A DNA stretch of 64,000 nt from Trebonia kvetii (GTDB lineage: Bacteria > Actinomycetota > Actinomycetes > Streptosporangiales > Streptosporangiaceae). How positions within the stretch are numbered: the first letter of the stretch is position 1; each line of letters starts with the position of its first letter. Below, piece by piece: positions 8,248 to 17,320 of the stretch. The stretch lies in the NCBI RefSeq assembly GCF_007827045.1, contig NZ_RPFW01000004.1, positions 558,001-622,000 of the forward strand, given 5' to 3'. The notes beneath the pieces are model-generated. The model did no database searches. It was not told where the DNA came from and saw only the letters and a program-made list of their open reading frames with translations. Position numbers and translations under genes: made by a program.

Positions 8248-8511
8248 TGCCGGCTTCCCCTACCCAGCCGAAGATCCCTGACCGCGCCCAGCCGACGGTC
8301 CCTGACCGCGCCCAGCCGACGGCCCTGCCCCGTCTTTGCTTAACTGGCGACCACAATCAACGTCTTTGCTTAACCGGCGACCATGATCACGACCGATTTG
8401 CCCGTTATATGGCACGCTCCAGTAAGCAAAGCTGTGAGCCGGGCCAGTCCATAGCAGATAACAGCAACAAGCGCTTCGCGCAACACTCGTACTAACTCAC
8501 CGGGAGACACT
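8248..8511. promoter_or_regulatory. Repeat-rich gap between hisH and priA
   Basis: No gene is seen here. The gap holds two exact 24-bp tandem units (8275-8298, 8299-8322), a near-exact 23-base element with a 30-base period (8331-8353 and 8361-8383, containing CTTTGCTTA), and the inverted copy TAAGCAAAG at 8423-8431. It ends with GATAACAGCAA (8457-8467), a motif found twice more in the window. Inverted and direct copies of one 9-mer suggest an operator or an RNA fold ahead of priA. Confidence 0.45.
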
Positions 8512-9237
8512 GTGAGCTCACTGGTCCTGCTGCCCGCCGTGGACGTGGCCGGGGGACAGGCGGTCCGCCTGGTCCAGGGCGCGGCCGGCTCCGAGACCTC
8601 CTACGGCGACCCGCTCGAGGCCGCGCTCGCCTGGCAGTCCGCCGGAGCGGAGTGGATCCACCTCGTCGACCTGGACGCGGCCTTCGGCCGCGGCAGCAAC
8701 GCGGAACTCCTCGCGCAGGTGGTCGGCAAGCTCGACGTCAAGGTCGAGATGTCCGGCGGCATCCGCGACGACGCGTCGCTCGAGCGGGCCCTCTCGACCG
8801 GCTGCGCCCGGGTCAACATCGGCACCGCCGCGATGGAGAATCCGGACTGGGTGCGCGAGATCATCGCCAGGCACGGCGAGGCGATCGCCGTCGGCCTCGA
8901 CGTGCGCGGCCGGACCCTGGCCGCCCGCGGCTGGACCAAGGAGGGCGGCGACCTCTACGAGGCGCTTGACCGCCTCGACGCCGAGGGCTGCGCCAGGTAC
9001 GTGGTCACCGACGTGCTCAAGGACGGCATGCTGCGCGGTCCCAACCTGGACCTGTACCGCGACGTCTGCTCGCGGACCGATGCCCCGGTGGTGGCGAGCG
9101 GCGGCGTGTCGTCCCTCGACGACCTGCGCGCGCTTGCGGGCCTGACCTCGATCGGCGTCGAGGGGGCGATCGTCGGCAAGGCCCTGTACGCGGGCGCGTT
9201 CACCCTCGAGGAAGCCCTGGCCGAGGTGTCGCGATGA
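8512..9237 (+). CDS. priA: Bifunctional HisA/TrpF phosphoribosyl isomerase
   Basis: Isomerises ProFAR in histidine synthesis and phosphoribosyl anthranilate in tryptophan synthesis, as known for actinobacterial PriA. It is a 241-residue (beta-alpha)8 barrel. The catalytic acid/base pair is visible as Asp11 (PAVDV) and about Asp171 (VLKDG), with phosphate-binding SGGI and ASGGVSS loops in both halves. No separate trpF lies in the window, consistent with the dual role. GTG 8512 follows GGGAGACACT. It overlaps hisF by four bases (ATGA). The repeat-rich gap upstream may give it its own control. Confidence 0.93.
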   Translation: MSSLVLLPAVDVAGGQAVRLVQGAAGSETSYGDPLEAALAWQSAGAEWIHLVDLDAAFGRGSNAELLAQVVGKLDVKVEMSGGIRDDASLERALSTGCARVNIGTAAMENPDWVREIIARHGEAIAVGLDVRGRTLAARGWTKEGGDLYEALDRLDAEGCARYVVTDVLKDGMLRGPNLDLYRDVCSRTDAPVVASGGVSSLDDLRALAGLTSIGVEGAIVGKALYAGAFTLEEALAEVSR

Positions 9238-10007
9238 CCGTCGCCGTCCGCGTCATCCCCTGCCTCGACGTCGACGCAGGACGGGTGGTCAAGGGCGTCA
9301 ACTTCGAGAACCTGCGCGACGCGGGCGACCCGGTGGAACTGGCCGCCCGTTACGACGCCGAGGGCGCCGACGAGCTGACGTTCCTCGACATCACCGCGTC
9401 GAGCGGCGGCCGCGACACCATGTACGACGTGGTCCGCAGGACCGCCGAGCAGGTGTTCATACCGCTCACCGTCGGCGGCGGCGTCCGTTCGGTCTCCGAT
9501 GTGGACGCGCTGCTTCGCGCGGGCGCCGACAAGGTGTCGCTGAACACCGCCGCGATCGCCCGCCAGGAACTGCTCCGCGAGGCGGCCGTCCAGTTCGGCT
9601 CGCAGTGCGTGGTGCTGTCGGTGGACGCCAGGCGCACCGGCCAGGACACGGCGCCGACACCGAGCGGATTCGAGGTCACCACCCACGGCGGCCGCCGTGG
9701 CACCGGCATCGACGCGGTCGACTGGGCTCGCCGCGCCACCGAACTCGGCGCGGGGGAGATCCTGCTCAACTCGATGGACGCCGACGGCACCGAGGCCGGA
9801 TTCGACCTGGAGCTCATCCGCCTGGTCCGCGCGGCCGTCACGGTCCCCGTCATCGCCAGCGGCGGTGCGGGGAAACTGGCGCACTTCGCGCCGGCCGTCG
9901 ACGCGGGCGCCGACGCGGTGCTGGCGGCCAGCGTCTTCCACTTCGGCGCGCTGCGCGTCGGTGAGGTCAAGGAGGCGCTGCGCGCCGCCGGCCACCCGGT
10001 CCGCTGA
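9234..10007 (+). CDS. hisF: Imidazole glycerol phosphate synthase, cyclase subunit
   Basis: Uses PRFAR plus ammonia from HisH to make imidazole glycerol phosphate and AICAR. The 257-residue barrel starts with the HisF signature [17 protein letters not shown], whose Asp is catalytic; the second catalytic Asp is in VLSVDARR. Phosphate loops are seen at TVGGGVRS and ASGGAGK. ATG 9234 is in an ATGA overlap with priA. The last codons and the stop fall inside the first unit of a four-copy 24-bp tandem repeat (9996-10091), so the gene end sits in an unstable tract. Confidence 0.96.
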   Translation: MTVAVRVIPCLDVDAGRVVKGVNFENLRDAGDPVELAARYDAEGADELTFLDITASSGGRDTMYDVVRRTAEQVFIPLTVGGGVRSVSDVDALLRAGADKVSLNTAAIARQELLREAAVQFGSQCVVLSVDARRTGQDTAPTPSGFEVTTHGGRRGTGIDAVDWARRATELGAGEILLNSMDADGTEAGFDLELIRLVRAAVTVPVIASGGAGKLAHFAPAVDAGADAVLAASVFHFGALRVGEVKEALRAAGHPVR

Positions 10008-10091
10008 CGGCCCGCCACCCCGGTCCGCTGACGGCCCGCCACCCCGGTCCGCTGACGGCCCGCCACCCCGGTCCGCTGACGGCCCGCCGCC
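9996..10091. repeat. Four 24-bp tandem units spanning the hisF stop codon
   Basis: The unit begins CCGGTCCGCTGACGGCCCGC; the first three copies are exact and the fourth has one change near its end. Each unit repeats the final Pro-Val-Arg-stop of hisF, so gain or loss of units should not alter the protein. Confidence 0.9.
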
Positions 10092-10141
10092 CAGTCCAAT
10101 AACCCGTCCGCTAACCCGGCCCGTCCCTCAGGCCACGGGCA

Positions 10142-10786
10142 TCACGGCCACCAGCCGAAGAACAGCCGCATCTTGACCGTGCCATGGCCGATGTCCGCGC
10201 CGTCCCACACCGTGAAGTGCTGACCCGGCTGGAAGAAGCTCCCCGCGTCGTCGTCAGGCACGGAGACGACCGCGGATACAGCCTTGTCGCCGGGGCGCAG
10301 CGCGCGCCCCTCCTCGGTGTGCACCAGGGCGGGGAAGTACTGCCGCAGGGTGGGCTGCTCGCAGGACGCGACGCGCAGCACAAGGCCCGATGCGTCGCTC
10401 AAGTACTGCCGCCTGAACCGTCCCGCGCCGTCAAGCGTGACGACGGCGGAGAACCGGAACCGGCGCCAGGTGTGCCCGGCGGTGCGCACCGGGCCCGGCC
10501 AGTCCTCCTCGGCACGCTGCCCGGGCACCGCGCGTGTGACATCGGCCACCTCGGCGCCCTCGGCGCTGCCGTAGAGCGGGTCGCGCCGCGCGCGGACGGA
10601 GTGGCAGCGCGGGCACTCGACGTTCTCGCCGGCCGGAGCCTCGCACGGCGTGCCATGGTGACGGTAGAACGCCCGGATGGCGCCCTCCTCGTCGACGCTT
10701 TGGCTAACCTCGAAGCTCTCCGTCCACCGCGTACCACATTCAGTGCACGTGAACAGGTATGATTCGATAGAGTTTTCGATAATCAC
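10142..10786 (-). CDS. Zinc-ribbon protein with EF-Tu-like C-terminal segment
   Basis: GTG 10786 is preferred because GGAGG lies five bases upstream; longer in-frame starts have no ribosome site. The N-terminal third has two CxxC pairs (FTCTECGTRW and ECPRCHS), likely one zinc site. The C-terminal end, with SFFQPGQHFTVWDGADIGHG, looks like the beta-barrel turn of EF-Tu domains II/III and relatives, which I have seen in uncharacterised actinobacterial proteins. Function unknown. It lies convergent to hisF and divergent from the LysM gene. Confidence 0.65.
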   Translation of the reverse strand: MIIENSIESYLFTCTECGTRWTESFEVSQSVDEEGAIRAFYRHHGTPCEAPAGENVECPRCHSVRARRDPLYGSAEGAEVADVTRAVPGQRAEEDWPGPVRTAGHTWRRFRFSAVVTLDGAGRFRRQYLSDASGLVLRVASCEQPTLRQYFPALVHTEEGRALRPGDKAVSAVVSVPDDDAGSFFQPGQHFTVWDGADIGHGTVKMRLFFGWWP

Positions 10787-11130
10787 GCGGGCCTCCGACC
10801 GCCGATCGCGATGCCTCTCACCAGTTGTCATGCCCCGCCGCGGGCCGGTCAAAAGGGCGGCGGCGGCGCAACCTCGCCGCGCGGGGAACCGTCATTCAGG
10901 CACCCGCCTCGCGTGCCTCTCTTCCGGCACGGGGCGCGCAGTGTACCTAGTCGTCCCATTGTTGCACGATCGTTGCGCATATGCGCCTTTGCATTTACGA
11001 TTCCCTGCTGTTAGGCGCTCCGAAGGCCTACGACGGCGATGCCGGCACCCGAGAACCGCCCGCATGCCGTCCTGCCCGCGTGATGCGGGCCGCCTTCCTG
11101 GTGAGCGCGAACTCCTCGGAGAGGACCCTT
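10787..11130. other. 344-base gap upstream of the LysM gene
   Basis: No gene or certain RNA is seen. I looked for a c-di-AMP (ydaO-type) riboswitch, which often precedes such cell-wall genes in actinobacteria, but the GGGGUGAAUC-type core is absent. A possible weak promoter is TTGCAT followed 16 bases later by TTAGGC. Confidence 0.4.
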
Positions 11131-11973
11131 TTGGGCACCGAAGCAACACCCGTGCGTCGTCGTATCACCCGCTGGCTTCCGGTCGCTGCCGCACCCGCTT
11201 TTGTGGGGGTAGCCGCGGCCTTCGCTTTGACAAGCGTGTCCGGCGCCGCCACCCCCGACCAGGCGACCGCGCACCGCGTCGCCCTGTCCACGGCCGCCAG
11301 GGCAGCCGCTGCCCGGGCGGCAAGCACCCCATCCGCTGCCACCCGGCTCACGTCCACCTCCCGGCCCGCCGCGAAGTCGGCCAGCCGGCCGGCGGCCAAG
11401 CCGGTCACCGCGGCAAGCAGGACGGCCACGGCAAGGAGGTACACCGTCAAGCCGGGCGACACGCTCAGCGACATCGCCAAGCGCGTGTACCACGACGACC
11501 GGTTCTGGACCGCGATCTACTGGGCCAACAACCGTCACCTCCGGTTCGCCAACCAGATCACGGTGGGCCAGGTGCTGACCGTCCCCGCCAAGCCCGCCAA
11601 GGCCCCGGCCGCCCCGAAGGTCCTCGGCGCCGCCCCGGCCCCGGTCGCCACCGCGAACGTCACCACGGGGACGGCGCAGGCGCCAGTGCAGAGCTACCCG
11701 TCGCAGAGCTCCTCGTCGCAGTCGACGGTGAGCACGTCGGGCGACAGTTCGTTCCAGGCCTGCGTCATCCAGCGTGAGTCAGGCGGCAACTCCCAGGTCA
11801 TGAACGCGTCCGGCCACTACGGCCTGTACCAGTTCAGCGCGTCCACCTGGGCCGCCTACGGCGGCAACCCGGCGGACTTCGGCAACGCGAGCGTGGCCGA
11901 GCAGAACCAGGTGTTCAACAACGCCATCGCGGCGGGCGGCCAGTCCAACTGGTCCCTCTACGACGGCTGCTAG
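11131..11973 (+). CDS. Secreted LysM protein with transglycosylase-like C-terminal domain
   Basis: Exported cell-wall protein. TTG 11131 is chosen because GGAGAGGA stands just upstream and it gives a normal signal peptide (basic VRRRITRW, then a hydrophobic run to about residue 45). Next come an Ala/Ser/Thr-rich linker, one LysM domain at about 103-151 (YTVKPGDTLSDIAKRVY) and a C-terminal domain at about 208-280 with VIQRESGGN, GLYQFSASTW and a terminal YDGC. That layout matches Rpf/transglycosylase-like domains, with the Glu of RESGG as likely catalyst. An upstream ATG at 11083 is in frame but lacks a ribosome site. A strong bidirectional terminator follows. Confidence 0.85.
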   Translation: MGTEATPVRRRITRWLPVAAAPAFVGVAAAFALTSVSGAATPDQATAHRVALSTAARAAAARAASTPSAATRLTSTSRPAAKSASRPAAKPVTAASRTATARRYTVKPGDTLSDIAKRVYHDDRFWTAIYWANNRHLRFANQITVGQVLTVPAKPAKAPAAPKVLGAAPAPVATANVTTGTAQAPVQSYPSQSSSSQSTVSTSGDSSFQACVIQRESGGNSQVMNASGHYGLYQFSASTWAAYGGNPADFGNASVAEQNQVFNNAIAAGGQSNWSLYDGC

Positions 11974-12014
11974 ATCGCTAACTAACCGGCGCTAGGACCA
12001 GGGCGCACGCTGAA

Positions 12015-12052
12015 TGTGCCGTTGGGCCGGCTATTGCCGGCCCAACGGCACA
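12015..12052. terminator. Bidirectional terminator, 17-bp perfect stem
   Basis: TGTGCCGTTGGGCCGGC, loop TATT, then the exact reverse complement. It sits between the convergent LysM gene and ppgK. Confidence 0.85.
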
Positions 12053-12072
12053 TCCATATGTCCCGCCGGCGC

Positions 12073-12822
12073 CTAGTCGTGCTTTGCCAGGCCCGCCGCC
12101 GCCATCGCGGCGCCCACAATGCCCGCGTCGTTGTGCAGGGCGGCGGGCACGATCTTCGCCCGGATGCCGGTCAGCAGCGGCACCCACTTCTCCGACTCCT
12201 TGCTGATGCCGCCGCCGACGATGATCAGATCGGGCGACAGCAGCGCCTCGACGTGCTGTAGGTACTCGGACACCCGCTCGGTCCAGTCCTTCCAGCTCCA
12301 TTCGTGCTCGACCTTGGCCCGCTCGGACGCGCGCTTCTCGGCGTCCTTCCCCCGGATCTCGATGTGGCCGAACTCGGTGTTCGGCACGAGTAGCCCGTCG
12401 GTGAACAGCGCGGACCCGACCCCGGTGCCGAAGGTGAGCATCAGCACGGACCCCTTCACGCCGACGCCCGCACCGAAGGTCATCTCCGCGATCCCCGCCG
12501 CGTCGGCGTCGTTGAGCACCGTCACGCCGAAGCCGATCGCCTTGCTGAACAGCGCCGCGGCGTCGGTGTCGATCCACGACTTATCGACGTTCGCGGCGGT
12601 GCGGACGGTGCCGCTCGTCACCACGCCGGGGAAGGTCGCGCCGGCCAGCCCGGTCCAGTTGAAGGACTGCGTCACCTGGCGGACAATCTCCGCGACCGCG
12701 TCCGGCGTGGCCGGCTGCGGCGTGGCGATCTTGTTCCTCGGGGCGGTGAGCTGTCCTGTGGCGAGGTCAACCGGCGCGCCCTTGATTCCGGTGCCGCCGA
12801 TGTCGATCCCGAATGCCTGCAT
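12073..12822 (-). CDS. ppgK: Polyphosphate glucokinase
   Basis: ROK-family enzyme that phosphorylates glucose with polyphosphate or ATP, known from actinobacteria. The 249-residue protein has the phosphate loop [21 protein letters not shown] carrying the catalytic Asp, [11 protein letters not shown], and [15 protein letters not shown] with the typical PpgK extension. The start is ATG 12822 with GGAAAGGGAAG upstream. It is convergent with the LysM gene and divergent from the small membrane protein at 12970; a GC hairpin-rich leader of about 130 bases separates them. Confidence 0.93.
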   Translation of the reverse strand: MQAFGIDIGGTGIKGAPVDLATGQLTAPRNKIATPQPATPDAVAEIVRQVTQSFNWTGLAGATFPGVVTSGTVRTAANVDKSWIDTDAAALFSKAIGFGVTVLNDADAAGIAEMTFGAGVGVKGSVLMLTFGTGVGSALFTDGLLVPNTEFGHIEIRGKDAEKRASERAKVEHEWSWKDWTERVSEYLQHVEALLSPDLIIVGGGISKESEKWVPLLTGIRAKIVPAALHNDAGIVGAAMAAAGLAKHD

Positions 12823-12969
12823 GTGTGTCGTCTTCCCTTTCCACCAGGAAAGCCCCCCGGTTCGCCCAGGGTTTTCCCTGAGTCTTCCCTGACCCTGTGC
12901 TGCCGTCCGGTCCCTTGGCGGCCAACCCGACTATTATCGGTGTTGCCTCAAACGAAAGGGGACGCCGCT

Positions 12970-13152
12970 ATGAGCTGGCTCAAGATCGGCGCTGTGGTGG
13001 TCGGCGGGATCGTGCTTTTCGTCGTTCTCGGCCATGTAGTCAGTTTCCTCATCGGGCTCGTCACCACGATCGCCTTCCTCGCCATTGTCGCGGGCGGTGG
13101 CTACGTGGCCTACAAGCTCCTGTCCGGCGGACGGCGGCGCGAACTGCGCTAG
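12970..13152 (+). CDS. Small membrane protein, 60 residues
   Basis: ATG 12970 follows AAAGGGGA at normal spacing, with a possible -10 TATTAT at 12931-12936. The product is almost wholly hydrophobic (IGAVVVGGIVLFVVLGHVV, then IGLVTTIAFLAIVAGGGYVA), probably two membrane helices, with a basic C-terminal tail GGRRREL. No family is recognised. It is divergent from ppgK and convergent with the TIGR03085 gene. Confidence 0.75.
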   Translation: MSWLKIGAVVVGGIVLFVVLGHVVSFLIGLVTTIAFLAIVAGGGYVAYKLLSGGRRRELR

Positions 13153-13184
13153 CCGCACGCCAGGCTTTCCGCCCGGCCCGCCGC

Positions 13185-13817
13185 TCAGGCGCGCCAGGCG
13201 GCGAGCTTAGTGACCGCCTCGTCCGTGCCGTCAAGGGTCACGTGCGCGGCGCGTCCCCGGCCCATGATCCACATGGTCAGCTCAGCCGGCGCACCGGTGA
13301 CGGTGACCGACGGCGCCGCGTTCTTCGCCACGATCAGGTCGAGCTTGCCGCCGTCGTCCCTGGCGAGCACCACCCCGGTCGGCGCCGCGCGCAGCAACAT
13401 CCGGGCCGCCTTCAGCCGTTTCCACAGCAGCTCGGCGAGCCCGTCGTCGAGCGGCCGCTCCGTCCAGCCGTCGGCGGCGCGCCGCACGTCCTCGTGGTGC
13501 ACGAAGTACTCCACGGCGTTGGCCGCCTCGTCGGCGGCCGGGATCGCGAACACGGAAAGGCGCGGCGGCCCTGACCGGAAGAGCCCTACCAGGTCGGAGT
13601 AGGAATAGCGGTCGAGGAACCCCTGCTGCACCCGGGCGGTGTGGCCGGCCAGCGGCCCGCCAAGCACCCCGGCGGCGGCGTCGGGTCTGCGCTCCCGCAG
13701 CACCAGGTGCGCCGCGAGGTCCCTTGTCCGCCAGCCCTCGCACAGCGTCGGCCCGTCGGGTCCCGTCTCATCGAGCAGCGCGGCAAGCGCCGCCCGCTCC
13801 TCACGCGCGTAGCTCAC
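13185..13817 (-). CDS. TIGR03085 family protein (DinB/maleylpyruvate-isomerase-like fold)
   Basis: The sequence pattern YAREERAALAALLDE, PTLCEGWRTRDLAAHLVLRE and EYFVHHEDVRR is that of TIGR03085, an actinobacterial family of the mycothiol-dependent isomerase/DinB fold with metal-binding histidines; its reaction is not known. GTG 13817 gives the family-typical N-terminus. It has no ribosome site but TACGAT 6 bases upstream on the minus strand, so the mRNA should be leaderless. It is 210 residues long and divergent from hisI, a common neighbour. Confidence 0.9.
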   Translation of the reverse strand: MSYAREERAALAALLDETGPDGPTLCEGWRTRDLAAHLVLRERRPDAAAGVLGGPLAGHTARVQQGFLDRYSYSDLVGLFRSGPPRLSVFAIPAADEAANAVEYFVHHEDVRRAADGWTERPLDDGLAELLWKRLKAARMLLRAAPTGVVLARDDGGKLDLIVAKNAAPSVTVTGAPAELTMWIMGRGRAAHVTLDGTDEAVTKLAAWRA

Positions 13818-13823
13818 CAGGAG

Positions 13824-13829
13824 ATCGTA
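13824..13829 (-). promoter_or_regulatory. -10 box TACGAT of the TIGR03085 gene, leaderless
   Basis: On the minus strand TACGAT is followed by 6 bases and the GTG at 13817. The choice of GTG is supported by this box. Confidence 0.6.
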
Positions 13830-13887
13830 GGCTGTAACGGTGCCGCCGCGTGTCTGGAGGCACCAACCCCGGTGAGGAGCCGTCACG

Positions 13888-14295
13888 ATGACAGAGGCTG
13901 TGCGCCCGGAGACAGGGCGCCCGTCGAACCTGGACCAGAAGATCGCTTCCCGGCTCAAGCGGGACGCCGATGGCCTGGTGCCCGCCGTCACCCAGCAGTA
14001 CGACACCGGCGAGGTGCTGATGGTCGGCTGGATGGACGACGAAGCGCTGCACCGCACCCTGACCACCGGCCGCTGCACCTACTGGTCGCGCAGCCGCCAG
14101 GAGTACTGGGTGAAGGGCGACACCTCCGGGCACCAGCAGTGGGTCAAGTCGGTGGCGCTCGACTGCGACGGCGACACCGTGCTCGTCAAGGTGGACCAGG
14201 TCGGCGCGGCCTGCCACACCGGTGACCGGACCTGCTTCGATGCGGACGTCCTCGACAGCGTGACAGGCGAGCGCCCGGAGGCGGCAGGGGTATGA
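13888..14295 (+). CDS. hisI: Phosphoribosyl-AMP cyclohydrolase
   Basis: Opens the adenine ring of phosphoribosyl-AMP in histidine synthesis, a zinc- and magnesium-dependent step. The 135-residue product has [13 protein letters not shown], the Mg-binding DCDGDT and the zinc ligands in [10 protein letters not shown]. It is a stand-alone HisI with no HisE domain. ATG 13888 follows GTGAGGAGCC. It overlaps the TIGR02234 gene by four bases (ATGA); in many relatives trpE lies between these two. Confidence 0.95.
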   Translation: MTEAVRPETGRPSNLDQKIASRLKRDADGLVPAVTQQYDTGEVLMVGWMDDEALHRTLTTGRCTYWSRSRQEYWVKGDTSGHQQWVKSVALDCDGDTVLVKVDQVGAACHTGDRTCFDADVLDSVTGERPEAAGV

Positions 14296-15059
14296 CCGCG
14301 ACAAGCGCCTCAGCCTCCCTCAAACGGGAGTACGGCATCGTCTTGCTTGTCGGTGCGGTCGGCGCGGTGGTCGTGCTGCTCGCCGTCAGGCAGCGCTGGG
14401 CGCAGGCGGTCTTCACCATGCCCAAGCCGCTGAGCCCGGAGACGGTGAACGTGTCGGGAGCCGACCTCGTCCCGCTGGCCGGCGCGCTCGCGCTGGCGGC
14501 CCTCGCGGGCCTGGCCGCCGTGATCGCGACCCGTGGCGTGGCCCGCCGCGTCGCAGGCGTGCTGCTCGCGCTGTTCGGCGCGGGAGCCGGGGCCGCCATC
14601 ATGACCTCGGTGACCGCCGCAACCGTCGTCTCGGTGGCGGCATCCAAGGTGGCCTCGCCCGAGTCCGCCGCCGTATCCGGCGCGGCGGGCTCGACGACGA
14701 GCGGCACGTCGGGCAGCGGCGCGCTCGTCGTCACCGGCTCGACCGGACACGCGATCATGACCGGCACGCCCTGGCACGTGGCGGTGCTCATCGGCGCGCT
14801 GCTGATCTTCCTCGCCGGCCTTGCCACGGCGCTGCGCGGCACGGACTGGCCGGTGATGTCCGCCAGGTATGACGCGCCAGGCGGCCACCAGGCAGGCGGG
14901 TCGGCGGCGGATGAGGCGTCCGGCGCCGCGCGGCCGCACGGTGGCGCGCGGTCCGCCGACTCGGCGTCGATGTGGGAGTCGCTCAGCGGCGGCGAGGACC
15001 CGACGGAGGACGACCAGGCGGGGACCGCCAAGGCGCCAGACGCGAAGCCGGCTCGCTGA
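14292..15059 (+). CDS. TIGR02234 family membrane protein, trp-operon associated
   Basis: An actinobacterial membrane protein regularly found beside trp genes; its role is unknown. The 255 residues hold four hydrophobic helices at about 14-33, 56-76, 80-102 and 157-178, and a hydrophilic C-terminal tail. A conserved RQRWAQA motif follows helix 1. ATG 14292 overlaps the hisI stop (ATGA). The next gene is trpC, after a 148-base gap; the small HGxxPAAW-type gene often seen there is missing. Confidence 0.85.
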   Translation: MTATSASASLKREYGIVLLVGAVGAVVVLLAVRQRWAQAVFTMPKPLSPETVNVSGADLVPLAGALALAALAGLAAVIATRGVARRVAGVLLALFGAGAGAAIMTSVTAATVVSVAASKVASPESAAVSGAAGSTTSGTSGSGALVVTGSTGHAIMTGTPWHVAVLIGALLIFLAGLATALRGTDWPVMSARYDAPGGHQAGGSAADEASGAARPHGGARSADSASMWESLSGGEDPTEDDQAGTAKAPDAKPAR

Positions 15060-15207
15060 GCCGCCATCCCCGCCCCGGAGGGGCAACGTGAACGTAAGCC
15101 CAATGCATAGCTAAGGCAAACTTCCGGGGGGGCTCCGGGAGGCCGCCAGGACGGCGGCTAGCATCGGTGGCGCAACATTTCCGATTTGAGGAGACGGCGA
15201 ATCCGCG
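15060..15207 (+). promoter_or_regulatory. trpC upstream region with -10-like TAGCAT
   Basis: TAGCAT at 15158-15163 could be a -10 box. A mini-ORF of 8 codons (15088-15114, GTG start with GGAGGGG) encodes VNVSPMHS; it has no tryptophan, so it does not look like an attenuation leader. Confidence 0.35.
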
Positions 15208-16017
15208 GTGAGTGTCCTCGACGAGATCCTCGAAGGAGTGCGCGCCGACCTGGCGGACAGGCAGTCGCGCGTCTCGCTTGAGCAGCTGAAGGACCAGGCC
15301 AGAAAGGCACCGTCCCCAGTAGACGCCCTGGCCGCGCTCAAGGCGGAGGGCGTTAGCGTCATCGCGGAGGTCAAGCGCGCCAGCCCGTCGCGCGGCGCGA
15401 TGGCCGCGATCGACGACCCGGCCGCGCTCGCCGCCGACTACGAGGCGGGCGGCGCGCGGGTGATCAGCGTGCTGACCGAGGAGCGGCGGTTCGGCGGCTC
15501 GCTCGACGACCTGACCGCCGTACGCAGGGCCGTGCAGATCCCGGTGCTGCGCAAGGACTTCGTGGTCAGCTCCTATCAGCTCTGGGAGGCGCGTGCCTAC
15601 GGCGCCGACCTGGTGCTGCTGATCGTCGCCGCTCTCGAGCAGTCCGCCCTCGTCTCCCTGGTGGAGCGGGCGCAGTCGATCGGCCTGCTGCCGCTGGTGG
15701 AGATCCACGCCGACGACGAACTCGACCGCGCGGTGGACGCGGGCGCCAGGGTGATCGGCGTCAACGCGCGCAACCTCGGCACGCTCGAGGTCGACCGGAG
15801 CATCTTCACCAGGCTCGCGCCGCGCATACCCGAGGGCATCGTGCGGATCGCCGAGTCGGGCGTGCGCGGACCGCACGACCTGCTCGCATACGCGGCCGCG
15901 GGCGCGGACGCGGTGCTCGTCGGCGAATCCCTCGTCACCGAGAAGGACCCGCGCGCCGCGGTCGCCGACCTGGTGACCGCGGGCTCGCATCCGGCACTGC
16001 GCGGCGAGCGTCCCTAA
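15208..16017 (+). CDS. trpC: Indole-3-glycerol phosphate synthase
   Basis: Closes the indole ring in tryptophan synthesis. This 269-residue barrel shows the family signatures [10 protein letters not shown] (substrate and catalytic Lys), VLRKDFVV (catalytic Lys), [13 protein letters not shown] and [11 protein letters not shown] 15208 gives the usual N-terminus [24 protein letters not shown] lies 13 bases upstream, a long spacing. A stem-loop (16036-16065) lies after the stop, and trpB appears to have its own promoter. Confidence 0.95.
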   Translation: MSVLDEILEGVRADLADRQSRVSLEQLKDQARKAPSPVDALAALKAEGVSVIAEVKRASPSRGAMAAIDDPAALAADYEAGGARVISVLTEERRFGGSLDDLTAVRRAVQIPVLRKDFVVSSYQLWEARAYGADLVLLIVAALEQSALVSLVERAQSIGLLPLVEIHADDELDRAVDAGARVIGVNARNLGTLEVDRSIFTRLAPRIPEGIVRIAESGVRGPHDLLAYAAAGADAVLVGESLVTEKDPRAAVADLVTAGSHPALRGERP

Positions 16018-16035
16018 CAGCGCGCAAACGTTCGC

Positions 16036-16065
16036 GACGCCGCGAGGCGCTTCGCGGCGGGCGTC
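16036..16065. terminator. Stem-loop between trpC and trpB
   Basis: CGCCGCGA and TCGCGGCG flank GGCGCT, with an outer GACGC/GCGTC pairing. Followed 10 bases later by the trpB -10 box, so it may isolate trpB from trpC. Confidence 0.45.
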
Positions 16066-16075
16066 CCGAGCGCGG

Positions 16076-16081
16076 TACCCT
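16076..16081 (+). promoter_or_regulatory. -10 box TACCCT of trpB, leaderless
   Basis: TACCCT is followed by 7 bases and the GTG start of trpB; no ribosome site is present. Confidence 0.5.
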
Positions 16082-16088
16082 TTCGCAC

Positions 16089-17306
16089 GTGAGTACGCCA
16101 GCTGAACCCGACATCTTCCCAGTCCCGGACCTTACCGGGCACTTCGGCGACTACGGGGGCCTGTTCGCCCCCGAGTCATTGATGGCGGCCATCGAGCAGC
16201 TCGCTAAGGAGTACGAGGCGGCGCGCACCGACCCGGCGTTCGTGGCCGAGCTGAGCGACCTGCTTGCCAACTACGCCGGGCGGCCGACGCTGGTCACCGA
16301 GGCGAAGCGGTTCGGCGCGGAGTTCGCAGGCGGCGCGCGGGTGCTGTTCAAGCGCGAGGACCTGGCGCACACCGGATCGCACAAGATCAACAACGTGCTC
16401 GGTCAGGTGCTGCTCACCAAGCGGATGGGCAAGACCCGGGTGATCGCGGAGACCGGCGCGGGACAGCACGGTGTCGCCACCGCGACCGCCTGCGCGCTGC
16501 TCGGCCTGGAGTGCGCGGTCTACATGGGCGAGGAGGACACCCGCAGGCAGGCGCTGAACGTCTCCCGCATGCGGATGCTCGGCGCCACCGTGGTCCCGGT
16601 GACCGCGGGCACCAGGACGCTGAAGGACGCCATGAACGAGGCGTTCCGTGACTGGGTCACCACCGTGGACAACACCCACTACTGCATCGGCAGCGTCGGC
16701 GGCCCGCATCCGTTCCCGATGATGGTCCGCGACTTCCAGCGGATCATCGGGGTGGAGGCGCGCGCCCAGGTGCTCGGCCAGACGGGCCGGCTGCCGGACG
16801 CGGTCGTCGCCTGCGTCGGCGGCGGCAGCAACGCGATCGGCGTCTTCCACGCGTTCATCCCCGATGACGGCGTCCGGCTCATCGGCTGTGAGGCCGGCGG
16901 CGACGGCGACGGCCGCCCGGAGCGGTCCGCCGCGACGCTGACCATGGGCAGCCCCGGCGTGCTGCACGGCATGCGCACCTACGTGCTGCAGGACGAAGAG
17001 GGGCAGACCCTCGACACCCACTCGATCTCGGCGGGCCTCGACTACCCCGGCGTGGGTCCCGAGCACTCCTGGCTCAAGGACACCGGCCGCGCGGAGTACC
17101 GGAGCGTGAGCGACGCCGAGGCGATGGAGGGCTTCGCCGCGCTGTGCAAGACCGAGGGCATCATCCCGGCTCTCGAGTCCTCGCATGCGATCGCCGGCGC
17201 CATGCGGCTCGGCCGCGAGCTCGGTCCCAGCGCCCTGATCCTGGTCAACCTGTCCGGTCGTGGCGACAAGGACGTGGCAACCGCGTCCGCCTACTTCGGT
17301 GTGTGA
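16089..17306 (+). CDS. trpB: Tryptophan synthase beta chain
   Basis: PLP enzyme joining indole and serine to give tryptophan. The 405-residue length is normal. Visible are [16 protein letters not shown], the PLP lysine in [19 protein letters not shown] and the phosphate-binding GGGSNAIG. It forms a complex with TrpA, whose gene follows after 14 bases. The GTG start has a TACCCT box 7 bases upstream and no ribosome site, suggesting a leaderless message separate from trpC. Confidence 0.97.
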   Translation: MSTPAEPDIFPVPDLTGHFGDYGGLFAPESLMAAIEQLAKEYEAARTDPAFVAELSDLLANYAGRPTLVTEAKRFGAEFAGGARVLFKREDLAHTGSHKINNVLGQVLLTKRMGKTRVIAETGAGQHGVATATACALLGLECAVYMGEEDTRRQALNVSRMRMLGATVVPVTAGTRTLKDAMNEAFRDWVTTVDNTHYCIGSVGGPHPFPMMVRDFQRIIGVEARAQVLGQTGRLPDAVVACVGGGSNAIGVFHAFIPDDGVRLIGCEAGGDGDGRPERSAATLTMGSPGVLHGMRTYVLQDEEGQTLDTHSISAGLDYPGVGPEHSWLKDTGRAEYRSVSDAEAMEGFAALCKTEGIIPALESSHAIAGAMRLGRELGPSALILVNLSGRGDKDVATASAYFGV

Positions 17307-17320
17307 GGGATAACGAGAGC

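Noticed and set aside
9996-10091. CRISPR array
   Set aside because: The 24-bp units are contiguous with no spacers and no cas genes nearby; it is a simple tandem repeat.
10853-11130. c-di-AMP riboswitch upstream of the LysM gene
   Set aside because: Context fits, but the conserved core is not found.
15088-15114. trp attenuation leader peptide before trpC
   Set aside because: The mini-ORF has a good ribosome site but no Trp codon, and no clear terminator follows it.
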